A DNA stretch of 64,000 nucleotides from JBJYIN01 sp046237015. GTDB lineage: Bacteria; Pseudomonadota; Gammaproteobacteria; Enterobacterales; Enterobacteriaceae. The stretch spans positions 1-64,000 of the forward strand of contig NZ_JBJYIN010000023.1 in the NCBI RefSeq assembly GCF_046237015.1, given 5' to 3'. A model generated the notes under the pieces. It did no database searches. It was not told the DNA's origin and saw only the letters and a program-made list of their open reading frames with translations. This document shows positions 35,081-42,522 of the stretch, one piece after another (position 1 is the stretch's first letter; every line of letters starts with the position of its first letter). The position numbers and the translations under genes are program-made.

Positions 35081-35458
35081 ATGAAAACACCAATAGTGGC
35101 TATCGCTTTATCCTGCGGCATTCTTGGCATGTCACTTGCCCATGCAGAAAGCCTCCCAGGAACCTGTCTGCAAAAAGAGCAGGATATTCAACGTCAGATT
35201 GATAATGCTCGTCAACACGGGAACAGTGCTCGCGTGGCTGGCTTAGAACGGGCATTAGCTGAAGTGAAAAACCATTGCACCGACGAAGGATTGGCCGCCA
35301 AACATCAGGATAATATCGCAAAACAGCGACAAGAAGTGGCTGAACGCCGTCAGGAACTGAATGAGAGTCGGCAAAAGGATGATGCTGACAAGATCCTGAA
35401 GCGTGAGAAAAAACTGGCAGAAGCGGAGCAAGAACTACGTCAACTAGAAAGGAAATAA
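35081..35458 (+). CDS. yqjC: DUF1090 periplasmic protein YqjC
   Basis: A 125-residue protein with signal peptide (cleavage after AHA, residue 22), two Cys (TCLQKEQ and HCTDEGL) likely disulfide-linked, and a charged helical C-terminal half rich in Glu, Lys, Arg and Gln. This is the DUF1090 family of unknown function. It follows mzrA by four bases and likely shares its transcript. Confidence 0.88.
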   Translation: MKTPIVAIALSCGILGMSLAHAESLPGTCLQKEQDIQRQIDNARQHGNSARVAGLERALAEVKNHCTDEGLAAKHQDNIAKQRQEVAERRQELNESRQKDDADKILKREKKLAEAEQELRQLERK

Positions 35459-35645
35459 CAAAGTAACATTTTCGCCGCTCAAATCACGCCATGATTTTGT
35501 GGCCTCGCCACGACTGATGAAGGTGAAGATAAATCACCAAAATTTACAGCACGTTATCAGAATCATCTGTACCCTATTTTATGAGCAAAAATTAAAACCT
35601 CAGCTATAGTTAAAACTCCGGTTATAACTTTAAGGGTTATTTAAT

Positions 35646-35951
35646 ATGGCTAAAGATCAAAATTCAGAATATTTACGCGCCGAATTAAAATCATTGGCGG
35701 ATACGCTCGAAGAAGTATTAAGTACCTCCAGCGATAAATCCAAAGCGGAGTTGGATAAACTACGCAGCAAAGCAGAAAACGCCCTGAAAGAAACCCGATC
35801 TCGCCTGAGCGACACCGGTGAGCGCATTGCTAACCAGACGCGCGAAGCCGTGGGATGTGCAGATGACTATGTCCGTGAAAACCCATGGACCGGTGTTGGT
35901 ATCGGTGCAGCAGTGGGTGTTGTACTCGGTGTTCTGCTCTCTCGCCGTTAA
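35646..35951 (+). CDS. yqjD: ElaB/YqjD-family (DUF883) ribosome-associated tail-anchored protein
   Basis: A 101-residue protein: a long charged helix (about 5-75) followed by the C-terminal membrane anchor GVGIGAAVGVVLGVLLSRR. The ENPWTGVGIGAA motif is diagnostic of the ElaB/YqjD/YgaM group, which bind ribosomes at the inner membrane in stationary phase under RpoS control. An AAGGG site precedes the ATG, and about 190 bp without a gene separates it from yqjC, leaving space for its own promoter. Confidence 0.93.
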   Translation: MAKDQNSEYLRAELKSLADTLEEVLSTSSDKSKAELDKLRSKAENALKETRSRLSDTGERIANQTREAVGCADDYVRENPWTGVGIGAAVGVVLGVLLSRR

Positions 35952-35964
35952 TTAGTCCGCAATC

Positions 35965-36360
35965 ATGACAGATAAACAACGACAAGGCCCCGCAAGCGGG
36001 GCCATAGCATCTGCACAACGTATTATTTCCATTCTTGTCAGTATGGTGGAAACTCGTGTACGTTTGGCCGTTATTGAGTTGGAAGAAGAAAAAACCAACC
36101 TGATTCAACTGTTGATCATGGCTGGGCTAACGCTGATTTTCGCCACGTTTGGTCTAATGACACTGATTGCGTTAATTATTTTGGGGATTGATGCTCAACA
36201 TCGATTATTCGCTCTCGGATGCATTACCACCCTATTACTTGGCCTTGCGCTCATTATCGGCGTCTGGACACTCATAAAGGTTCGGCGTTCTACCCTACTT
36301 AAAGCAACCCGTAAGGAACTGGAAACCGATCGTGCTTTGCTGGAGGACGAATCTAAATGA
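35965..36360 (+). CDS. yqjE: YqjE phage-holin-family inner-membrane protein
   Basis: A 131-residue protein with an N-terminal amphipathic helix and two membrane segments (LLIMAGLTLIFATFGLMTLIALIIL and the segment from CITTLLLGLALIIGV). It belongs to the YqjE/holin superfamily III group associated with YqjD. It starts 13 bp after yqjD and its stop overlaps the yqjK start, so yqjDEK form one unit. Confidence 0.9.
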   Translation: MTDKQRQGPASGAIASAQRIISILVSMVETRVRLAVIELEEEKTNLIQLLIMAGLTLIFATFGLMTLIALIILGIDAQHRLFALGCITTLLLGLALIIGVWTLIKVRRSTLLKATRKELETDRALLEDESK

Positions 36361-36641
36361 GCCAACAGCAGCGCAGCAAAGAAAAGGCACAATTGCTACG
36401 CACGATACAACAGCAGCGGTTGGATCTTTCCGCAGGAAAACATGAGTGGATGGATTCAACCGCCCATTACGATCGTTATTGGCACAATTTAGTGCAATGG
36501 CGCAAATATTGGGTCATTGGTTCCAGCCTCATTGCACTTTACGGCGCACGTCATCCAAGCCGCTTGTTTCGCTGGGGCAAACGCGCAATGGGGCTATGGG
36601 GGACGATTAGGCTTTTCCGCAAAACATTCCCTCGACGTTGA
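36357..36641 (+). CDS. yqjK: YqjK-like small membrane-associated protein
   Basis: A 94-residue, very basic protein with a charged N-terminal helix (SKEKAQLLRTIQQQRLDLSA) and one hydrophobic segment (YWVIGSSLIALYG) before an Arg/Lys-rich tail. It matches the YqjK family. Its ATG overlaps the yqjE stop codon. The function is unknown. Confidence 0.85.
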   Translation: MSQQQRSKEKAQLLRTIQQQRLDLSAGKHEWMDSTAHYDRYWHNLVQWRKYWVIGSSLIALYGARHPSRLFRWGKRAMGLWGTIRLFRKTFPRR

Positions 36642-36907
36642 CCTAACACACTCGCCTACCAGCAATAACAATACGGCGCTGACTATTATTCTTTCTGACC
36701 ATAATCCACATCATCACTTGAGTATTTCAACGTTGTTGACCGGTATCGTGTGCGCCACAGCAAAAACATCAATTTTTCTGAAAGAAACCGACAATTATAC
36801 TCGCTGGCACGCCATATTACGCCACGATATTATCCCCCCATAAGTTGATGGATGGGTAAAGACCACCCATAACTCAATCACCAAAACATAACGAGTCATT
36901 AAGGTTC

Positions 36908-37177
36908 TATACCCAAAATAATTCAAGTTTCAGGACAAAAACGGCAAAACGTTTTTGAACAGCGCTTGCGCTGACCCCGAAGGGGTGAGGCCATAAGGCC
37001 GAATAACGCGGCAAGAGAAGGAATCCCGATGAGCTTACTTGAGTAAGTGATTCGGGTGACTGACAAATCTGCCAGAGGCAGGTTTGAACGCTGCTTGCAG
37101 CGGCCCTTTAGGGCGAGGCCCACGACGGGCCGAGTAGCGCAGCCAACGCACATGCAACTTGAAGTATGACGGGTATA
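36908..37177. repeat. ERIC-like enterobacterial repeat element
   Basis: A 270-bp element bounded by imperfect 22-bp terminal inverted repeats beginning TATACCC and ending GGGTATA (18 of 22 positions match). Its centre contains GAGCTTAC-TTGAGTAAGTGA flanked by GAATCCC and GGGTGAC, close to the core of the ERIC/IRU family; it is about twice the length of a standard ERIC. The whole element is one long imperfect palindrome with several GC-rich hairpins. It lies in the gap before yqjF, ending 14 bp before that gene's ribosome-binding site. Confidence 0.75.
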
Positions 37178-37199
37178 CACAAGATTGATTGGAGACATG

Positions 37200-37595
37200 A
37201 TGAAAAATTTAGAAAGCACCGCACTACTGATTGCACGTATCTTAATGCCAATTCTGTTTATCTTTGCAGGATACGGAAAATTAGGTGACGCTTATGCAGG
37301 CACACAACAATATATGCAGGCAATGGGTGTCCCCACCTTCCTGCTTCCCTTAACCATTTTATTGGAGTTAGGTGGTGGGCTGGCGGTTCTGTTTGGTTTA
37401 TTAACGCGCACAGTTGCCGTGTTTACCGCAGGATTTACGCTACTCACAGCACTGCTTTTCCATACTAACTTCGCTGAAGGCGCAAATCAGTTGATGTTCA
37501 TGAAAAACCTGACAATTGCAGGTGGCTATATTCTACTGGCAGTGACTGGCCCTGGCGCATTCAGTCTTGACCGGATACTGAATAAAAAGTGGTAA
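37200..37595 (+). CDS. yqjF: DoxX-family membrane protein YqjF
   Basis: A 131-residue DoxX-like inner-membrane protein with four hydrophobic helices. Conserved stretches ARILMPILFIFAGYGKLG, LLELGGGLAVLFGLLTR and LDRILNKKW match YqjF. The ATG at 37200 is preferred to an ATG one codon earlier because GGAG then has proper spacing. DoxX proteins are linked to oxidative stress and sulfur/quinone redox, but the role of YqjF is not settled. It precedes yqjG, as in E. coli. Confidence 0.93.
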   Translation: MKNLESTALLIARILMPILFIFAGYGKLGDAYAGTQQYMQAMGVPTFLLPLTILLELGGGLAVLFGLLTRTVAVFTAGFTLLTALLFHTNFAEGANQLMFMKNLTIAGGYILLAVTGPGAFSLDRILNKKW

Positions 37596-37697
37596 CTCTG
37601 CGCATGCTCGGTGTGCACTACACTTAATAATCAAACACAAACGGCGGCAATAAAAATTTGCCGTCGTTCTGTCATTGTTTCATTAACGGGAGGATTT

Positions 37698-38687
37698 ATG
37701 GGGCAACTGGTTGACGGCGTATGGCACGATACCTGGTACGAAACAAAATCTACCGGTGGGCATTTCAAACGTTCAGAATCACGCTTTCGCAATTGGGTCA
37801 CTGCGGATGGTCAGCCCGGTAGCACAGGAACCAGCGGTTTTCAGGCTGAATCAGGCCGTTATCATCTTTATGTTTCCCTTGCCTGTCCCTGGGCACATCG
37901 TGCCTTGCTTATGCGGCAGTTGAAAGGGTTGGAAAACCATATTGCCATTTCTATCGTACATCCCTTGATGCTGGATCAGGGTTGGACCTTTGGTATCGAT
38001 TTTCCCGGCGCAACTGGCGATTCCCTTTACCAACACGAGTTTCTCTATCAACTCTATCTTCATGCCGAGCCTGACTACAGCGGGCGGGTGACCGTCCCGG
38101 TATTATGGGATACCGAGCAACACACCATTGTCAGTAACGAATCCGCCGATATTATTCGTATGTTCAACAGCGCATTTGATCAAATTGGCGCTAAAGCAGG
38201 TGATTACTACCCGCTGGCATTACGTTCGCAGATTGATGAACTAAACCGTTGGATTTATGACGACGTGAATAACGGCGTCTACAAATCAGGTTTTGCGACC
38301 AGTCAATCTGCGTATGATGAAGCCGCTACGAAAGTATTTGATGCACTAAACCGGTTGGAAGCCATACTCTCCCAACAGCGTTACCTCACTGGCTCACAGT
38401 TAACAGAAGCCGATCTACGTCTGTGGACTACGCTAATCCGTTTTGATCCGGTTTATCACACCCATTTTAAATGCGACAAATACCGCTTAAGCGATTACCC
38501 AAACCTGTTCGGCTTTTTACGTGATATCTATCAGATGCCCAGCATCGCTGATACGGTCAATATGGCGCATATCCGTCACCACTATTATCGAAGCCACGGA
38601 ACGATCAATCCACACGGCATAATATCGCTCGGCCCGGAACAAAACCTCACCGCCCCGCATGGGCGTGATAAAACCTTTACGATTTAA
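37698..38687 (+). CDS. yqjG: Glutathionyl-hydroquinone reductase
   Basis: A 329-residue Xi-class glutathione transferase that reduces glutathionyl-hydroquinones. The N-terminal thioredoxin-like domain carries the catalytic Cys63 in LACPWAHR, the family CPWA motif; the C-terminal helical GST domain includes the Tyr-rich RFDPVYHTHFKC loop. The ATG has a GGGAGGA site and the length equals family norms; a Met 29 codons upstream is rejected. It could help detoxify plant quinones (inference). Confidence 0.96.
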   Translation: MGQLVDGVWHDTWYETKSTGGHFKRSESRFRNWVTADGQPGSTGTSGFQAESGRYHLYVSLACPWAHRALLMRQLKGLENHIAISIVHPLMLDQGWTFGIDFPGATGDSLYQHEFLYQLYLHAEPDYSGRVTVPVLWDTEQHTIVSNESADIIRMFNSAFDQIGAKAGDYYPLALRSQIDELNRWIYDDVNNGVYKSGFATSQSAYDEAATKVFDALNRLEAILSQQRYLTGSQLTEADLRLWTTLIRFDPVYHTHFKCDKYRLSDYPNLFGFLRDIYQMPSIADTVNMAHIRHHYYRSHGTINPHGIISLGPEQNLTAPHGRDKTFTI

Positions 38688-38760
38688 CCTCGTAGGATAA
38701 AAAGGTATGAGTCATCATGCCTTTTTCCCCTTAATACCGACAACACGAGTCACTCAAACC

Positions 38761-39669
38761 TTAAGCCTGATTAAGCAACTTAGGGATTTCCCGCAAACAC
38801 CAAGACTTAGCCTCTCCCATGCTATCTCGCCGCCAGGCCATAATAATCTGACTTTCCAATGAATATTCTGGGCTGACAACACGCAATCTCCCCTCAGCAA
38901 TATCCTGGGCGACCATGGGATATGGCATTGTCGCAACGCCCAATCCTGCTAATAAAGCACGTCGTTTATCTTCCAGAGAGCTCACAGTCAGACGCTGTTG
39001 CTTATCCAATAACTGTACTGTTAAGACTGGACGTTCCCGCGCAGTATCGGCAACAGCAATCCCGCGGTATTTTACCCGTGTCACATCTGATAGTGGCTCG
39101 GCTTCCTGATGGATGGGATGATCCGGGCTGGCGACATAGATATTCTTCATGGTGTACAGCTTACGCGTATTGATTTCAGAAGAGGCACGAAAATGCATAT
39201 CCGGCGCAATGACAATATCCGCTCGCCCTTGCTCCAGACGTTCCCAGGCTCCGGCTAACACCTCGGTCAAAATAGACACCTGGGTATTCGCTTTTAAAGA
39301 CAACTTATCGAGCAGTGGGAATAGGCGCTGACTGGGAATCAATGCTTCTGTCACAATCGTTAGGTGAGTTTCCCAACCACGCGCCAGCGCTTCTGCATCC
39401 GTAGTGAGCTTATCCGCGGCTTCAAGCAAAATACGCCCGCGCTCAAGTAGCATCCGGCCAACATTCGTAAATTTCGTTCGATGCCCAGAGCGATCAAATA
39501 AGACAACATCTAACTCTTCTTCCAACTTTTGCATGGTATAGCTGAGAGCAGAGGGCACTCGCCCTAACTCATCTGCCGCAGCGGCAAAACTTCCCCGACG
39601 ATCAATTGCGTCCATAACGCGTAAGGCTTCCAGCGTCAGTGCTCGTTCTTTAGCCATTTTCGTACTCAT
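38761..39669 (-). CDS. yhaJ: LysR-family regulator YhaJ
   Basis: A 302-residue LysR-type activator: N-terminal winged helix with RRGSFAAAADELGRVPSALSYT, then an effector domain. Sequence and place beside yqjG and yhaK match YhaJ, reported in E. coli to sense aromatic or quinone-like compounds and to activate yqjF. Its position between yqjFG and yhaK fits a quinone-stress module. Confidence 0.92.
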   Translation of the reverse strand: MSTKMAKERALTLEALRVMDAIDRRGSFAAAADELGRVPSALSYTMQKLEEELDVVLFDRSGHRTKFTNVGRMLLERGRILLEAADKLTTDAEALARGWETHLTIVTEALIPSQRLFPLLDKLSLKANTQVSILTEVLAGAWERLEQGRADIVIAPDMHFRASSEINTRKLYTMKNIYVASPDHPIHQEAEPLSDVTRVKYRGIAVADTARERPVLTVQLLDKQQRLTVSSLEDKRRALLAGLGVATMPYPMVAQDIAEGRLRVVSPEYSLESQIIMAWRRDSMGEAKSWCLREIPKLLNQA

Positions 39670-39767
39670 TCAGGAATTTTGAATATGCCCACCAGATTAA
39701 CTAGCTAACAATCCAGCGTCCACACAATTACTATTTGTTTAAGAAATAAATACTCAGGGCCATTACC

Positions 39768-40466
39768 ATGATCATCAAAAGAGCAGCGGAACAATGCGGT
39801 CAAGCTGACTATGGCTGGTTGCAGGCACGCTATACGTTCTCATTCGGCCACTATTTTGACCCACAGCTGCTTGGTTACGCATCGTTACGAGTGCTCAATC
39901 AGGAAGTCCTGACGCCCGGAGCATCGTTCCAGCCGCGTACCTACCCCAGCGTGGATATTTTAAACATCATTCTCCAGGGCGAGGCCGAGTACCGCGATAG
40001 TAATGGCCATCATGTCCACGCCAAAGAAGGGGAAGTGCTGCTATTCGCAACGCAACCGAATGTCAGCTATAGCGAACATAACACCAGCAACTGTAAACCA
40101 CTCACTCGAATGCAACTGTGGCTGGATGCGTGCCCAACGCGGGAAAACAGCTCGCTACAACGACTCACGCTCAATAAAACAGGCCATCACTTATTAGCCT
40201 CACCAGAAGGTGATCAAGGTAGTTTACAACTCCGTCAGCAAGTGTGGATCCATCATTTAGAATTGCAAGAAAATGAGCAAAAAACCATTAAGCTACAAGG
40301 CAATCAGGCCTATCTACAATCGATTAATGGTTCAATGAGCCTCTACGAATCATCGGGCCGTCAGGCGCTATGCTGTGGCGATGGAGCCTTTATCCAACAG
40401 GAAACGGTACTAAATTTAAAGGCAGAAACCGCATTACAAGCCTTGCTTATCGATTTGGTTGCCTGA
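39768..40466 (+). CDS. yhaK: Pirin-family bicupin YhaK
   Basis: A 232-residue bicupin. The first cupin holds SFGHYFDPQLLGYASLRVLN and the HxHxK-like VDILNIILQGEAEYRD block with VHAKEGEVLLFATQP; the second cupin is degenerate. YhaK is the E. coli neighbour of YhaJ and a reported redox-sensitive marker. It is divergent from yhaJ with about 100 bp between starts, so YhaJ probably controls it. Confidence 0.93.
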   Translation: MIIKRAAEQCGQADYGWLQARYTFSFGHYFDPQLLGYASLRVLNQEVLTPGASFQPRTYPSVDILNIILQGEAEYRDSNGHHVHAKEGEVLLFATQPNVSYSEHNTSNCKPLTRMQLWLDACPTRENSSLQRLTLNKTGHHLLASPEGDQGSLQLRQQVWIHHLELQENEQKTIKLQGNQAYLQSINGSMSLYESSGRQALCCGDGAFIQQETVLNLKAETALQALLIDLVA

Positions 40467-40558
40467 TATCGAGGATTTATCCAATCCGCCTCACTATCTC
40501 GGCGTTTTTCTTCAGCCATGATAAGATATGAGCTTGTTCCTCTATCCGTCAGGGTGAT

Positions 40559-41074
40559 ATGACAATGCATTCAACCACTCAGGACAACCTGCTTGCCCAG
40601 GCTGAACAGATTTGTCAGCAGCGCGGTGTTCGTCTGACGCCACAACGACTGGAAGTGTTACGCTTAATGGCGGAGCAGACTGGTGCTATCAGTGCCTATG
40701 ATCTGCTCGATCTTCTGCGGATATCAGAACCTCAGGCCAAACCACCGACGGTCTATCGTGCCCTTGATTTTTTGCTGGAACAGGGATTTATTCATCGTGT
40801 TGAGTCAAACAACAGCTATGTACTTTGTCACCATATTGAAGATCATAGCCATACCTCTGCTCTCTTCATTTGCGATCGGTGTGGTCAGGTAGCCGAACGT
40901 CAAACCGAAGGTGTAGAGGAAAATCTGCGTGATTTAGCGCAACAAGCTGGCTTTACTTTACGCCACAGCGTTATTGAAGCTCATGGTCTTTGCGAAGGTT
41001 GCCAGGAAGTGGCGGCATGCAAACAGACAGATCAGTGCGATCACGACCATAGTATTCCAATCAAGAAACGCTAG
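40559..41074 (+). CDS. zur: Zinc uptake regulator Zur
   Basis: A 171-residue Fur-family repressor. The N-terminal winged helix (RGVRLTPQRLEVLRLMAEQ) is followed by the dimerisation domain with structural-zinc cysteines (FICDRCGQ and GLCEGCQE) and a His-rich sensing region (HHIEDHSHTSALF). It represses znuABC and related genes when zinc is sufficient. It is convergent with lexA, and dinF and yjbJ, which separate these genes in E. coli, are absent. Confidence 0.96.
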   Translation: MTMHSTTQDNLLAQAEQICQQRGVRLTPQRLEVLRLMAEQTGAISAYDLLDLLRISEPQAKPPTVYRALDFLLEQGFIHRVESNNSYVLCHHIEDHSHTSALFICDRCGQVAERQTEGVEENLRDLAQQAGFTLRHSVIEAHGLCEGCQEVAACKQTDQCDHDHSIPIKKR

Positions 41075-41089
41075 CCCTGCAAGGCTATC

Positions 41090-41109
41090 GGGCACATTGA
41101 CATGTGCCC
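41090..41109. terminator. Hairpin between convergent zur and lexA
   Basis: GGGCACA / TGTGCCC with a 6-nt loop between the two stop codons. No clear T tract. Confidence 0.45.
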
Positions 41110-41189
41110 ATAAAACGTCAAAAAATGCCTCGAATCAAAACGCGCAAATACTAAAACAACCCGTTCTAGCGCGTCTCACAGCAGAAAAA

Positions 41190-41798
41190 TCAGCTCCAGT
41201 CACCGTTACGAATAACGCCGACAGCCAAACCTTCAATCGAAAAACTCTGTTCACGTAGATCTACCACGATGGGAGAAAACGCGTCATTCTCAGCCAGCAA
41301 ATGCACCACACTGCCCTGTTTTTTCAGGCGTTTTACCGTGACTTCATCTTCGATACGAGCGACGACGACCTGTCCATTATGAACATCCTGCGTCTTATGT
41401 ACGGCAAGTAAATCACCATCCATAATGCCGATATCTTTCATCGACATCCCATTCACACGTAGCAAAAAATCCGCTCTGGGCTTGAACATCGAGGGATCAA
41501 CCTGATAGTGACATTCTATATGCTGTTGCGCTAAGAGCGGCTCACCAGCCGCAACACGACCAATCAACGGAATACCGGTTTCGTCCTCCATCAGTAAGCG
41601 GATACCGCGAGAGGCGCCAGAGACAATTTCAATCACACCTTTACGCGCTAATGCTTTTAAATGCTCTTCAGCGGCATTCGGTGAACGAAATCCTAGCTGT
41701 TGGGCAATTTCCGCACGCGTAGGCGGCATACCGGTCTGCGCAATATGATCGCGGATCAGGTCATAGACCTGCTGCTGTCTGGCTGTTAGTACTTTCAT
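41190..41798 (-). CDS. lexA: SOS repressor LexA
   Basis: A 202-residue repressor/autoprotease, the same length as E. coli LexA. The N-terminal wHTH (MPPTRAEIAQQLGFRSPNAAEEH) binds SOS boxes; the cleavage site is Ala-Gly in RVAAGEPLL (about 84-85), and the catalytic dyad is Ser119 (NGMSMKD) and Lys156 (VTVKRLKK). Two SOS boxes lie directly upstream, indicating autorepression. Confidence 0.98.
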   Translation of the reverse strand: MKVLTARQQQVYDLIRDHIAQTGMPPTRAEIAQQLGFRSPNAAEEHLKALARKGVIEIVSGASRGIRLLMEDETGIPLIGRVAAGEPLLAQQHIECHYQVDPSMFKPRADFLLRVNGMSMKDIGIMDGDLLAVHKTQDVHNGQVVVARIEDEVTVKRLKKQGSVVHLLAENDAFSPIVVDLREQSFSIEGLAVGVIRNGDWS

Positions 41799-41806
41799 TC
41801 CGCCCC

Positions 41807-41843
41807 CTGGTTGTTTATACAGTCTTTCTGTGAGTATATACAG
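41807..41843 (-). promoter_or_regulatory. Two SOS boxes upstream of lexA
   Basis: On the minus strand CTGTATATACTCACAG (41843-41828) is a near-ideal LexA box and CTGTATAAACAACCAG (41822-41807) a weaker one, 5 bp apart and just before the ribosome-binding site. This is the same double-operator arrangement as E. coli lexA. Confidence 0.92.
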
Positions 41844-41907
41844 GTCATGCTCGCTTGGGAACCAGGAGATGGGTAAACCTCAGTTTTTTATTAGTTTCTG
41901 CAAACCT

Positions 41908-42273
41908 TCACGCAAAATTCTGCCAGATAATGCTGATCCAGACGACAGCCGCCAATAAAATGGCCACAAATACCGCCGCAGAACCGATATCTTTTGCCCG
42001 ACCAGATAACTCATGGTGCTCCATACCGATGCGATCGACGACCGCTTCAATCGCACTATTTGCTAGCTCAAACAGCATGATTAACACAACTGAGCCAATA
42101 AGCAGCAGTTTCTCAACCAGAGAGACGGGCAGCAGGCAGGCGGCAACGACGCCAACGATCGTCAGTACCGTTTCCTGACGAAAAGCGGCTTCATGTTGCC
42201 ACGCTTGCTGAAGCCCCTTAAGAGAATAACCGGTCGCCTTGATAATCCGGGTCATCCCCGTTGCTTTATTCAT
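41908..42273 (-). CDS. dgkA: Diacylglycerol kinase
   Basis: A 121-residue, three-helix inner-membrane enzyme that phosphorylates diacylglycerol, recycling lipid released by membrane-derived oligosaccharide synthesis. The signature RQETVLTIVG and the catalytic FELANSAIEAVVDRIG segment are intact. It is divergent from plsB, with both products in phospholipid metabolism. Confidence 0.97.
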   Translation of the reverse strand: MNKATGMTRIIKATGYSLKGLQQAWQHEAAFRQETVLTIVGVVAACLLPVSLVEKLLLIGSVVLIMLFELANSAIEAVVDRIGMEHHELSGRAKDIGSAAVFVAILLAAVVWISIIWQNFA

Positions 42274-42522
42274 TCATCCTCCAATTGCTAAAAATAGTAT
42301 AGATACCTGATCGGCTTCGGGTTGCCAGGCAAAACATTGTCATTTTGAACGCCTCGGAATGTTGGCCCAGGACATACAGCCAACACACTCAAAACCGGAA
42401 AGATAACGAGTATAAGAGATCGCTCGCATTTTAACGCTTAACCGTTGTCTCATCACCACAGATCTCCAGCGTAGTTTCTGGTATCCTTGCGGCGCATTGC
42501 TAACAAGAGGCTTTAAGTTGTT

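Noticed and set aside
36517..36843. 108-codon frame over the end of yqjK and beyond
   Set aside because: It overlaps yqjK in another frame and has no start signal or recognisable sequence.
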